A stretch of 45,679 nucleotides of DNA from Planctomycetota bacterium. GTDB taxonomy: Bacteria; Planctomycetota; UBA11346. A model generated the notes under the pieces. The model made no database searches, had not been told where the DNA came from, and worked only from the letters and a program-made list of their open reading frames with translations. The translations under genes were made by a program, and so were the position numbers. This document shows positions 35,978 to 43,877 of the stretch, one piece after another. The stretch spans positions 1 through 45,679 of the forward strand of contig JACCZE010000189.1 of NCBI GenBank assembly GCA_013696105.1, read 5' to 3'. Each line of letters opens with the position of its first letter. Position 1 is the first letter of the stretch.

Positions 35978-36889
35978 ATAGATGCCCGGATCCCCTCGTT
36001 TGGCGAAATGGTCTGCCATTTCCGGGTAGTCCTCGCCGCCGCCGAGGTACAGCGTCGAACCGGTGCGCATGACCCCGGCGATGCGCCCGAGGGCGTGGCT
36101 GCGTCGTTCAGGCGTGAAGCGATCGAGCAGTCCACGGCAGAACACCGCGTCGAAGGGACCGATGAAATCCCAATCGCCATTCAGGTCGAGCCAAGCGAAA
36201 TGGACCGTCCGACGCAGCTCCTGGCGCACTGAGACCCGCGACGAGCCCGGCCGGGCCGGAGCGAGGGTCAGCGTGCGCAGACTCGTATCCATGTGGGCGA
36301 CCGACTCCTGATCGTAGCGCCCGGTCTGGGCCTCCTGGAGGGAGCTGACGGACAGGTCGGTGGCCAGGACCGTCGCGTCCCAACGCTCGCGATCGGGAAG
36401 CGATCGCTGCATCGACGCAGCGATCGAATACACTTCCTCTCCGGAGCCCGTGGCAGCGCACCAGACCCGCATGACCGGTTTGGCGGTGCGGCTGAAACGC
36501 TCCGCCACCTGCGGCACCACGCGTCGCTCGAGATCCACGAATCGCGCCGGGTCCGCGAACCAGGCCGACGGTCGTCGATGCAGCAGATCGAGCAGGACCA
36601 GGCGCTCGAACGGATCATTGGCGCAGCGGAGCGCATACGCGCTGACATCGATCGCCAATTGGTCGAGACGATCACTCAGCAGACGATCGAGGTGCGACGG
36701 CGCATCCGAGCTCTGGGCCAACGTCATGCCCGTCTGACGTTGGATCTGCGCGATCACCGGCTCGAGTGGTCGCCAACGCGCGACGAACCGCGACACGTCG
36801 ATGGTCGCCGCGTCGCCAGGATGTGGCGTCGAGCGCGCGGTCGATCGCTTGTGACTCGTTCGGTCGGTGCGGGTGCGCGTACGGGCCAT
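35969..36889 (-). CDS. CheR-type SAM-dependent methyltransferase
   Basis: This 306-residue protein has a very basic N-terminus (ARTRTRTDRTSHKR). Residues from about 40 match the CheR family: an N-terminal helical domain with LLDLLHRRPSAWFADPARFVDL, then SAM motif I as MRVWCAATGSGEEVYSIAA (canonical CSTGEE is altered to TGSGEE), ATDLSVSSLQEAQTGRYD, and FDAVFCRGLLDRFTPE. CheR enzymes methylate glutamates of chemoreceptors. No chemoreceptor, CheB, CheA or CheW is encoded in the window, so the target is unclear and the enzyme may serve a chemosensory or unrelated methylation pathway. It converges on the squalene synthase gene with only 46 bp between stops, filled mostly by a 10-bp tandem repeat. 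Confidence 0.88.
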   Translation of the reverse strand: MARTRTRTDRTSHKRSTARSTPHPGDAATIDVSRFVARWRPLEPVIAQIQRQTGMTLAQSSDAPSHLDRLLSDRLDQLAIDVSAYALRCANDPFERLVLLDLLHRRPSAWFADPARFVDLERRVVPQVAERFSRTAKPVMRVWCAATGSGEEVYSIAASMQRSLPDRERWDATVLATDLSVSSLQEAQTGRYDQESVAHMDTSLRTLTLAPARPGSSRVSVRQELRRTVHFAWLDLNGDWDFIGPFDAVFCRGLLDRFTPERRSHALGRIAGVMRTGSTLYLGGGEDYPEMADHFAKRGDPGIYLR

Positions 36890-37006
36890 GCGTGCTCCGG
36901 CATCCTCATGCCCAGGGTGGACGCGGAGCTTATACCCATATCCCGATCCGTGCGCATCAACTACTGCCTGAACAGGGTCCTTGTGCGAGGGGAAAACTAA
37001 GGGCGT

Positions 37007-37999
37007 TCAATCCATGCGGATGAGTGAACCGACCGCACGGAACAACGGGTACAGGAGGATGATCGGCAGCCACGCGAGCGGATGTCCCGAGATCGCGATC
37101 AGCGCATCGAGCAGGATGATGCCACCCAGCGCAGCGCGAACGGTCGCACCGACCAGCGCCTGCTTTCCGGTGCGCAGCGCCTCGAGGTAGGGTCGCGCGA
37201 TGCTGACCACCAGGATGCCGAGGATGGTCAGCCCGACCGCCATCACTGCGGCGATCGCGACGGGCGCGGCTGCGTGCAGGCGATTGCCCAGCTCGACGAC
37301 CCAGTGGGCGTTGACGACCCGAGCGCATGACAGGGCGAGCGCGAGGGCGATGACTCCGCCTCCGACCAGCAGCTCCCATCGTCGCGCCCGCCGGCTCTCG
37401 AGTTCGGAGATCAGCGTGACTCCGAAGATGTAGAGCCCCAGGATGAGCGGATAGGACAGCAACCACGGCTGCCGCGCCGGATCGTGGCCGATGCCCAAGG
37501 CCAATTGCATGTATTCGGGTCCGAGCACCAGCAGAACGAAGATCGCATGACTGCTACGCACCAGCCCCATGACCAGGCTTCCGACATACGGTACGCTCTT
37601 GGCGGCGAAATCGTAGAGCAGGGCCAGGCTCAGGACCACTCCGGCAGCGTAGAATCCGATGTGGCTCTCGGCCAGGTACCCCGCCAGGAGCGCCCCGACG
37701 ACCAGCAGCACGCCAACGACGTATGCGGCCGGAAGCCCAACGCGCCCCGAAGGGAGCGGTCTGCGTGGATTGAGCACGCGATCGCGTTCGACGTCGTGCA
37801 GATCGTTCCAGAGCATGCCCGCGGCGTAGAGCAGGAAGCTGGCGAGCGGAACCCACAGCACGCGCAGTTCACCGTGCTTGAGCCGCGCGAGCATCCAGGT
37901 GGGGCTGAGGCCATCCGCGAACATCGCCAACGAAGCGATGGTGTTCGAAGCGATCGTCGCGAGCCCCGATACCCGGATCAGGCGCAGCCAGTCGATCAT
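37007..37999 (-). CDS. UbiA-family membrane prenyltransferase, EboC-like
   Basis: This 330-residue polytopic membrane protein has about eight or nine hydrophobic helices. ATG 37999 is chosen because homologues begin close to the LRLIRVSGL segment; GTG 38050 would add 17 residues. The first prenyl-diphosphate motif is NDLHDVERD (Asn65, Asp66, Asp69, Asp73), followed by RRPLPSGRV. The second is DFAAK (130-134). UbiA enzymes transfer a polyprenyl group to an aromatic, glycerol-phosphate or other acceptor. The LLYAAGMLWNDLHDVERD segment recalls EboC-type members, but the remaining ebo genes are absent. With squalene synthase nearby it may reflect local isoprenoid metabolism, though the two genes are on opposite strands. 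The acceptor is unknown. Confidence 0.88.
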   Translation of the reverse strand: MIDWLRLIRVSGLATIASNTIASLAMFADGLSPTWMLARLKHGELRVLWVPLASFLLYAAGMLWNDLHDVERDRVLNPRRPLPSGRVGLPAAYVVGVLLVVGALLAGYLAESHIGFYAAGVVLSLALLYDFAAKSVPYVGSLVMGLVRSSHAIFVLLVLGPEYMQLALGIGHDPARQPWLLSYPLILGLYIFGVTLISELESRRARRWELLVGGGVIALALALSCARVVNAHWVVELGNRLHAAAPVAIAAVMAVGLTILGILVVSIARPYLEALRTGKQALVGATVRAALGGIILLDALIAISGHPLAWLPIILLYPLFRAVGSLIRMD

Positions 38000-38137
38000 G
38001 GAGACAGGGATATCCTGGCGCCGGGACGGTGCCAGGAACGTTCTCGGCACGGACGCGCCGGTGTCGGGGCTCGGCGCGCGGGCGTTGCTGGTGAGCCAAG
38101 CCTCCGATCGGTACGAGGGCGGTCTGGGATCGGCCGC

Positions 38138-39232
38138 CTACTCCCGCTTCAGCCGCAGCCTGAGGGTTCCGTCGAGCATCGCCGGCGGCGTTTCCGCGAT
38201 CCAGCCCTGGGAGAATCCGATCGAGGCGGCACCTTCTCCGGCCGCCACGCCCATGCCTCCGCCGAGCGTCTTCAATCCGATGTAGATCTCGAGCCGCTGG
38301 AACAGACCGGCGCGCAGCCACGCGCCGTGCAACGTGCTTCCTCCCTCGACGAGCACATCGTTGCAGCCCAGATCAGCCAGAGCGCGTGCGACGAGTCGGG
38401 GATCATGGGCATCCCCCACCGCCTTCACCGTCGCGCCCAGGCGGCGCAGTTCCCCCCGACGACGCTCGGTCACCCCCTCGCCATGGATCACCAGGAGCGG
38501 TGCGTGCGGGATCGACGCCACCAGACGCGAGGTGGGCTTGAGCTCGGCGGTCTGCGACACCACGACCCGCAGGGGACCGGGCACCGAGCCGTGCATGCGC
38601 GCGCGCAGGGCGAGCAGCTGCGGATCGTCGCGACGGGCGGTCCCTGCGCCGATGACGATGGCGTCGAAGGCGCGGCGGCGGCGGCGGCTCGCCGACAGCG
38701 CCGCGCTGCTGGAGATCCAGGAAGCCGCTCCGGTGCTGGCGGCGATGAAGCCGTCGGCGGTCATCGCCCATTTACCGGTCAGCCGCGGCAGACCGGTACG
38801 CACGCGGTGCAGGAAGCCGCCGTGGATATGCTCGGCTTCCTGCGCCAGCACGCCGACGCGATAGGTGACGCCGACTCCGCGCAGTGCCGGCGTCGGGTCG
38901 TCCTGGGCGGGATCCGCGATCGCGGCGACGACGCGGCTGATGCGCGCCGCGATCAGCGCGTTGACGCAGGGAGGCTGTCTGCCCTGGCGCGTGCACGGAG
39001 CCAGGGTCACGTAGGCGGCGGCGCCGGCAGCGTCGTTGCCACGCCGGCGGCAATCCGCGAGCGCGCGCACTTCGGCGTGCGCATCGCCGCACGTCTCGTG
39101 GCGGCCCTGCCCGATCAACCTCCCGTCCTTGACGATGACGCAGCCGACGCCGGGATTGGGCCACGTCCGCCCCAGGCTCAGCGAGGCCAGGCACAAGGCG
39201 CGTACCATCCAGCGGTCGTCGGCGGCGGACAT
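38138..39232 (-). CDS. ribD: Bifunctional riboflavin biosynthesis deaminase/reductase RibD
   Basis: The 364-residue protein has the full two-domain RibD architecture. The N-terminal cytidine-deaminase-like domain carries NPGVGCVIV, the zinc-ligand and proton-shuttle motif HAEVRAL, and the zinc loop PCTRQGRQPPC (canonical PC-x-HxGRTPPC, with His and Thr replaced by Arg and Gln). The C-terminal reductase domain shows LTGKWAMTADGFIA, AIVIGAGTARRDDPQLLAL and DVLVEGGSTLHGAWL. It deaminates and then reduces the pyrimidine intermediate formed after GTP cyclohydrolase II in the riboflavin pathway. No other rib gene lies nearby. It is on the minus strand, 138 bp upstream of the UbiA gene, and its own upstream region holds a long palindromic element. 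Confidence 0.93.
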   Translation of the reverse strand: MSAADDRWMVRALCLASLSLGRTWPNPGVGCVIVKDGRLIGQGRHETCGDAHAEVRALADCRRRGNDAAGAAAYVTLAPCTRQGRQPPCVNALIAARISRVVAAIADPAQDDPTPALRGVGVTYRVGVLAQEAEHIHGGFLHRVRTGLPRLTGKWAMTADGFIAASTGAASWISSSAALSASRRRRRAFDAIVIGAGTARRDDPQLLALRARMHGSVPGPLRVVVSQTAELKPTSRLVASIPHAPLLVIHGEGVTERRRGELRRLGATVKAVGDAHDPRLVARALADLGCNDVLVEGGSTLHGAWLRAGLFQRLEIYIGLKTLGGGMGVAAGEGAASIGFSQGWIAETPPAMLDGTLRLRLKRE

Positions 39233-39286
39233 GCCGGCAGACTAGCGCTCGTGGTGGGGATGGGAGGAGGGAAAATGGAACGTCCT

Positions 39287-39433
39287 CGGTGCTACGTCCT
39301 CCGTCCTCCGTCTACTGGGGACGGAATCAGTCTCGGGGCTTTCGCTGGTGAGCGAAGCGGCGCTAGCGGAAGGCGACCCGCGCGCGTGCCTCCGGCTGTC
39401 GACGGAGAACAGAGGACGGAGCACGGAGCACCG
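39287..39433. repeat. Long imperfect palindromic intergenic element
   Basis: The left arm (39287-39313, rich in CCTCCGTC units) is a near reverse complement of the right arm (about 39400-39433, rich in GGACGGAG units), and both contain CGGTGCT/AGCACCG. In the centre TTCGCT-GGTG-AGCGAA (39341-39356) is a perfect 6-bp hairpin. The element fills most of the 206-bp gap between ribD and the ECF gene. It is unlike the element at 14057-14155 in sequence but similar in design. Confidence 0.6.
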
Positions 39434-39438
39434 CTCTC

Positions 39439-39957
39439 CTATTTCATCAACCCCAGGACCATCTGCCGCGCCCGGTACAAGCGTTTCTCGACGTTCGCGA
39501 TGCTGGTGCCGAGCGATTCGGCGATCTGGTCGTAATTCAGGCCGGCGTCGTATTTCAGCGCCAGTATTTCGCGATAGGCGGTCGGCAACCGCTCGAGCGC
39601 GCCGCGCAGGCGCTCGAGGTGCGGATTCTCAGGGTCGGCATCGCGTTGCGGACGTTCGCTCGCCTGTTCGATGGTCACCGCTCGGGCGCGCGTCGCACGC
39701 CGGATCCATGAGATCGATTCGTTGCGGACGATGACGCAGAGCCAGGCGGGGAAGGTCGCGGGTTCACCGAGCTGACCCAGACGGTTGTACGCCCGCAGGA
39801 AGGCCTCCTGCAGGACGTCATCGACGGCAGCCTCGTCGTGCAGCACGCTGCGCGCGACCGCGCGCGCGCGCGCGAGGTGCGTCGCGACGAGGGATTCGAA
39901 TGCGGAGCGATCACCGGCCATGGTCCGTCGCACGAGTTCGCCATCGGAGTCGGACAT
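39439..39957 (-). CDS. ECF-type RNA polymerase sigma factor
   Basis: This complete 172-residue ECF sigma factor is read from ATG 39957, which has AGGAG 5 nt upstream; the longer ATG at 40020 lacks one. Sigma-2 includes VDDVLQEAFLRAYNRLGQL and FPAWLCVIVRNESISWIRR. Sigma-4 contains LPTAYREILALKYDAGLNY and an HTH, YDQIAESLGTSIANVEKRLYRAR. Both lie within the usual short ECF length. No anti-sigma factor follows: the next minus-strand gene is ribD, beyond a palindromic element. Regulation may therefore be transcriptional or by a distant partner. The gene is transcribed divergently from the HAD/DciA-like pair. It is the second ECF factor in the window, not closely similar to the partial one at the left edge. 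Confidence 0.93.
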   Translation of the reverse strand: MSDSDGELVRRTMAGDRSAFESLVATHLARARAVARSVLHDEAAVDDVLQEAFLRAYNRLGQLGEPATFPAWLCVIVRNESISWIRRATRARAVTIEQASERPQRDADPENPHLERLRGALERLPTAYREILALKYDAGLNYDQIAESLGTSIANVEKRLYRARQMVLGLMK

Positions 39958-40108
39958 TCTGCTCCTGAACGGGAGGGACGGCTCGCGGACGCCCCATCCG
40001 GACACCCAAGTCTTATCCACTTCCCAGTCCCCGCGCCACCCTCGCGCGGTGTGCGGAGCGGCGGGCTGGGGCTCCCGACGTCCGGGATGGCTCCGGCCGA
40101 TGGCGATC

Positions 40109-40123
40109 TATAACGGGGCCGCA
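40109..40123 (+). promoter_or_regulatory. Possible -10 element giving a leaderless HAD transcript
   Basis: TATAAC at 40109-40114 resembles a -10 hexamer and ends 8 nt before the HAD start codon (40123). Transcription would begin at or next to the ATG. No good -35 match lies 16-18 bp upstream, so support is limited. The rest of the 165-bp divergent gap to the ECF gene shows only a short CCGCGC/GCGCGG stem (40031-40049). Confidence 0.3.
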
Positions 40124-40887
40124 TGCCCGCCATCCGCTGCATCACCTTCGATTGGGGCGATACCCTCGCCGCCAACCACGGCATGCCCCACGTGTCGGTC
40201 CAGCGCACCGCCTTCGCGCGGCTGGGCGAGGACCTGGTCGCTGCCGGCGGAAGCCTGCCCGCCGGGTGGTTCGACCAGGCGATGCGCGAGCTCGCCCAGT
40301 CGTGGCACGACTCGGTCGATCGCACCACAAATCCCGATCAGCGCGAATTCGATTTCGCGGCCCTGATCGATACCTGGGTCGGCCGTGCGGGAGCGATCGA
40401 GGCGGATCCCCATGCCGTGCGCCTCGCGCTCGATCGCTGCCTGAATTCCATCACCGACACCGTGCTCGCGTATGCCGAGAGCGTCCCGGCGCTGAGCCTG
40501 CTCAAGGCGCGCGGGTACCGTATCGGCATCCTCTCCCACGTCGCATGGCCGGGTCCAGCGTGCCGGTCGTGGTTCGCACGCCACGGCCTCGCGCCCTACA
40601 TCGACTTCTACAGCTTGAGCTGCGATGTCGGATGGATCAAACCCAACCCCCGCCATTTCCGCCACGCCCTCGATCTCGCCGGGTGTCCCGCGAACGAAGT
40701 CCTGCACGTCGGCGATCACCCCCTGCGCGACATCGGTGGGGCGAAGGCCATGGGCATGCGCACCTGCCTGCGCGTGACCGAAGGCGTCTATCAGGCAGAA
40801 GAGCTCGACGCCTGCCGTCCGGATGCGCGGATCGTCAGCCTGCACCAGCTGCTGGACATCCTCGCGGCGATGGGACGCGGGGCATGA
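40123..40887 (+). CDS. HAD-superfamily hydrolase
   Basis: This 254-residue cytoplasmic protein has all four HAD motifs. Motif I is ITFDWGDTL (nucleophile Asp10, acid/base Asp13). Motif II is likely GILSHVAW. The conserved Lys of motif III lies in WIKPNPRHFRHAL. Motif IV is VGDHPLRDIGGAK. A helical cap sits between motifs I and II (about residues 20-120), as in the phosphoglycolate phosphatase/haloacid dehalogenase group. A phosphatase role is likely, with the substrate unknown. Its stop overlaps the start of the DciA-like gene by 4 nt (ATGA), so the two are translationally coupled. No Shine-Dalgarno is obvious upstream; a TATAAC just before the start suggests a leaderless mRNA. Confidence 0.88.
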   Translation: MPAIRCITFDWGDTLAANHGMPHVSVQRTAFARLGEDLVAAGGSLPAGWFDQAMRELAQSWHDSVDRTTNPDQREFDFAALIDTWVGRAGAIEADPHAVRLALDRCLNSITDTVLAYAESVPALSLLKARGYRIGILSHVAWPGPACRSWFARHGLAPYIDFYSLSCDVGWIKPNPRHFRHALDLAGCPANEVLHVGDHPLRDIGGAKAMGMRTCLRVTEGVYQAEELDACRPDARIVSLHQLLDILAAMGRGA

Positions 40888-41246
40888 CCACCCCTTCGAA
40901 TCCGGATCGCGATCGCCGGCTCGCGAGCCGTACGCGTACCGGATTCCGCAGATCCGAGGACGTGGGAGAGAGCCTGTCGTCATTCCTGGACAGTCCCGAG
41001 GCCCAGCGGATGCGCCGCTTCCAGAAGGTGGCCCCCGCACTGCGGGAGGCGATCTCCGAGCGTCTGTTGAAGACCGTTACGCCCGTACGCATGCAGGGCG
41101 GCGTGCTGACCCTCGAGGTGCGCGACGGCATGGCCCTGCACGAATTGCGCCAGCACGCGACCCATGCCCTGCTCGAAGCCCTTGCCGCGCACGGCACCGG
41201 CGTCAGCCGGCTGCAGTGGCGCTTGGCGCCGTCGCAACGGCGGTGA
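40884..41246 (+). CDS. DciA-like (DUF721) protein
   Basis: This 120-residue protein starts at ATG 40884, overlapping the HAD stop. The N-terminal third is Arg/Ser-rich and probably disordered. The DUF721 core follows: FQKVAPALREAISERLL, then TVTPVRMQGGVLTLEVRDG and the helix MALHELRQHATHALLEAL. DUF721 includes DciA, a loader of the replicative helicase DnaB in many bacteria lacking DnaC or DnaI. The compact length and the GVLTLEVRDG strand followed by an EL-containing helix fit. A replication role is therefore plausible but rests on family resemblance alone. Coupling with a HAD phosphatase is unexpected. The gene converges on the SGNH hydrolase, with 48 bp between stops and no clear terminator. 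Confidence 0.75.
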   Translation: MTTPSNPDRDRRLASRTRTGFRRSEDVGESLSSFLDSPEAQRMRRFQKVAPALREAISERLLKTVTPVRMQGGVLTLEVRDGMALHELRQHATHALLEALAAHGTGVSRLQWRLAPSQRR

Positions 41247-41294
41247 ATCCGCTCTTGCGTCCCCGGCGCGTCGATGCCCGCCAGCGGGAGCCGA

Positions 41295-42836
41295 TCAGTC
41301 GCGATGTCGCCGCAGGCAAAGGACCAGGGTTCCGAGAACCAGCGCCAAGCCCCCTCCCAGTCCGCAGGTCGAGCTGCCGGTCCCACCGGAGTCGATCGGG
41401 GAACCCGACGTCGATGCGGATCCGGAGGACGATGAACCGGTCGAGGCCGTACCGGTGGACGCCGCCGAGCCGGTGCTGCCCGTGGTGCTCGAGCCGCTGG
41501 TCGACGAGGTGCCGGTGGTGCCGGTGGTGCCGGTGGTGCCGGTAGCCGTTCCCGTGGTTCCGCTGGTGGTGCCGCTCGGGACCGGCGCGCCGTCGGATGG
41601 ATAGACCATGTGCTGTCCGGTGAGGATGGGCGCGATCATCTCGGCGATGGTGATGTGACCCATCAGGTCGGGATGCGCCTCGTTCGCCTCCATCGCCCAG
41701 CCGAAGGCCGCACCGCGGCTGGCCATGAACGCCAGCAGATCGATCCCGGCGACGCCCTCCTCTGCCACGATCTGCTGGATCATCGTGTTCAGCGCAGCGG
41801 CGTAGCCGATGGTCACCGAGCTCAGTGTCGCCGGCATGACGATGATCTGGCTGGTCTTGGTCTGTACCCGGTCGATCAGCGCCTTGAGATCGGCCTTCAG
41901 CTGCGCGATGGTGCGGCCGGCCGCGAGATCGTTGCCGCCGAACTCGATGAAGACCAGATCGCCCGCCGTGGCGTTCGCGACGACCTCGGCGTCGACGATC
42001 CCGCGGGCCTGGTCGGCCGTCCAACCGCCGTGGCCGAATTGCTGCCAGGTGACGCCGGTGTAGGCGAAGCGCGCGTTGAGCAAGCGGGCCAGGTGCGAGA
42101 AGTACAGGTACGGCGCGCACGCGGCGACGTCCATCGCCCACGTGCTGCGGTACGCCTGCACCCCGGCGGTGACCGAATCGCCGAAGCCGATCACCTTGAT
42201 CGCCTGCTTGGCGTTGAGCCGCGCGATGGTCGGCGCGAGATTGGCCGCTCCGTAGAACATGGTGTCACCGTCGAACAGCGTGTCGGGCCCTGCGAGCGGG
42301 GAGAGCGACGGCGCGGCATCGAAGGTCGGACTCTCGATACCGAGGCGGTCGATGATCACGTACGTGCGCGTGGTGATCGGGCCTTTGATCGCGAGTACGA
42401 ATTGCCAGCCGACATCCGGCGACGACGACGAACTGCCGAGCGAGGCCCAGTCGTAATCGACCTTGGTCCATGACGTCCCGACCGATCGCTCGACACCATT
42501 GACCACCGCGACCACCGGCTGCGATGCTTTCGCGTGGAAGGTGATGCCAGCGCTGCCAGCCGGGAAGGGGCTGTGCTCCATCGCGATGATGCCGGTGCTT
42601 CCTGGCTCGAGCAGGATCTTCAAGGCGATGCCACCAGTCACCGATTCCCTGGTCGCCCACAGCCGCGTCTTCAAGGGCAGGACGGTGGCGGCGGTTCCGA
42701 GGTTTGGCCTGAACCAGATCCCTGGCATCGATTCCTGGTCCTGCCCGGAGAACGACAGCGGCGTGAAGGAACTCGCGGCTGCGCACCACGACGCGAGGGA
42801 GAGGATGGCAGCCAGGCGTACGAATGAGGTCGACAT
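41295..42836 (-). CDS. Secreted SGNH/GDSL hydrolase with sorting-type C-terminus
   Basis: This 513-residue exported protein has a signal peptide (VRLAAILSLASWCAAA). A beta-sandwich spans about 25-170. An SGNH domain (about 210-410) has block I GFGDSVTAG (Ser221), a block II candidate GHGGWTADQ, block III FGGND (Asn302) and block V with His388 in NEAHPDLMGH. The usual catalytic Asp three residues before the His is Asn385, so activity may rely on a dyad or another acid. A Ser/Thr/Gly linker (about 421-480) leads to Cys491-Gly-Leu-Gly-Gly-Gly, a hydrophobic stretch and RRHRD, the shared tail. Family members are esterases or lipases, often deacetylating glycans. No Shine-Dalgarno is clear upstream of ATG 42836. 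Confidence 0.88.
   Translation of the reverse strand: MSTSFVRLAAILSLASWCAAASSFTPLSFSGQDQESMPGIWFRPNLGTAATVLPLKTRLWATRESVTGGIALKILLEPGSTGIIAMEHSPFPAGSAGITFHAKASQPVVAVVNGVERSVGTSWTKVDYDWASLGSSSSSPDVGWQFVLAIKGPITTRTYVIIDRLGIESPTFDAAPSLSPLAGPDTLFDGDTMFYGAANLAPTIARLNAKQAIKVIGFGDSVTAGVQAYRSTWAMDVAACAPYLYFSHLARLLNARFAYTGVTWQQFGHGGWTADQARGIVDAEVVANATAGDLVFIEFGGNDLAAGRTIAQLKADLKALIDRVQTKTSQIIVMPATLSSVTIGYAAALNTMIQQIVAEEGVAGIDLLAFMASRGAAFGWAMEANEAHPDLMGHITIAEMIAPILTGQHMVYPSDGAPVPSGTTSGTTGTATGTTGTTGTTGTSSTSGSSTTGSTGSAASTGTASTGSSSSGSASTSGSPIDSGGTGSSTCGLGGGLALVLGTLVLCLRRHRD
41397..41576 (-). repeat. Low-complexity Gly/Thr/Ser linker repeats in the SGNH gene
   Basis: About 60 codons encode GTTGTTGTTGT-like and GSSTTGSTGS-like runs. 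On the plus strand 41513-41545 consists of successive CCGGTGGTG-type 9-bp units. It is a flexible stalk between the hydrolase and the C-terminal tail, and a likely site of length variation. Confidence 0.75.
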
Positions 42837-43064
42837 GCAACCATGCTAACGATCAGTACGTCGCACATGCGCATCGCTCTGGCCCCTGCGATCCCGCAGG
42901 CAGCGGCGCGTATGAGACATGAACAGAAGATGAGGAGATGGAGGACATTGCGTGGGGAACGCGTGCCGGTTCAGCGGGGAAATGCCGCGAGCGCTTGACC
43001 GGATCGCTCATGATCCTGGCGGATTCGCACCGGTTCCGATCGGCCGCGTGGACCGACCGTGGCG

Positions 43065-43877
43065 TCATTCGCGCTTGGAATCGTCGACCATCGCAGCGAA
43101 GGCCCCGATATCGGGAACGCTGATGTCCGCGAGCGGCGAGGCTTCTGCTGTGAGCCCGCTGAGCACCAAGGCGCCGAACAAGCCGTTATCGCGAGCCCCG
43201 CGGATGTCGGTATCGAGATTGTCTCCGATCATCGCCGTCTCATCCGCACGGGTGCCGAGACGGCCGAGGGCGTAGGCGAAGCACGTGGCTTCGGGCTTGC
43301 CGAGGTAGGTGGGCTCACGGCCACACAGTCCAGCAAGAAGGCGTGCGTAGGCTCCCGCCTCGAGTTGCCTGCCCGCGTCGCCATCGACGGTGAGGTCGCA
43401 GTTGGTGCACAGGAAGACGGCGCCGGCCATCAGCGCGTTGAGACCGGCCCCGAGCAATGCGTGGTCCATCGTGCGGCTGCACGCCGACAGCACCACCGAC
43501 GCCTGGCGCCATTCGCGCGCGTCGACCACCGCCAGACCCGCGGCGCGCAGGGACATCGCCACGTGGTCCTCGCCCAGCACCAGGATGCGGTCTAAGCGAT
43601 GCCGGCGCAGCAGGTGATCGCGCGCGATCTCCGTGACGATGATGATGCGTTCGCTCGGGAGGTCGAATCCCAGTCGCGTGAGCTGGAGGGCGAGCGAGCC
43701 AGGCTCTTTGGTGGAATTGTTGGTGAGCATCAGCACCGGACCGTGCCGCTGCAGGGATGCCAGCGCATGTGCCGCGCCTGGGATCGCCTGGGAACCGCGG
43801 TAGATCACCCCATCCATGTCGACCAGGAATCCCCGCAACGCGCGCAGGCGTCCGGCGATGGTGGGATCAGCGCTCAT
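43065..43877 (-). CDS. NagD-like HAD-IIA phosphatase
   Basis: This 270-residue protein has the HAD subfamily IIA layout. Motif I is GFLVDMDGVIYRG near the N-terminus, motif II is LMLTNNSTK, the Lys motif is YLGKPEATCFAYAL, and motif IV is AMIGDNLDTDIRGARDNG. The C2 cap lies between motifs II and III. Relatives include NagD (nucleotide phosphatase), pyridoxal phosphatase and 4-nitrophenylphosphatase; the exact substrate cannot be told. The ATG overlaps the sulfatase stop by 4 nt (ATGA), so it is cotranscribed and coupled to it. The pairing may reflect catabolism of a sulfated and phosphorylated sugar, which is speculation. The 228-bp gap downstream (42837-43064) holds no gene, only a small CCTGCG/CGCAGG hairpin at 42885-42900. 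Confidence 0.9.
   Translation of the reverse strand: MSADPTIAGRLRALRGFLVDMDGVIYRGSQAIPGAAHALASLQRHGPVLMLTNNSTKEPGSLALQLTRLGFDLPSERIIIVTEIARDHLLRRHRLDRILVLGEDHVAMSLRAAGLAVVDAREWRQASVVLSACSRTMDHALLGAGLNALMAGAVFLCTNCDLTVDGDAGRQLEAGAYARLLAGLCGREPTYLGKPEATCFAYALGRLGTRADETAMIGDNLDTDIRGARDNGLFGALVLSGLTAEASPLADISVPDIGAFAAMVDDSKRE

Noticed and set aside
37484-39535. A 683-codon plus-strand open frame across UbiA and ribD
   Set aside because: It is antisense to two well-supported genes and has no domain or signal.
41277-41288. CCCG-CCAG-CGGG as a terminator between convergent DUF721 and SGNH genes
   Set aside because: The stem is 4 bp with no U-tract on either strand.
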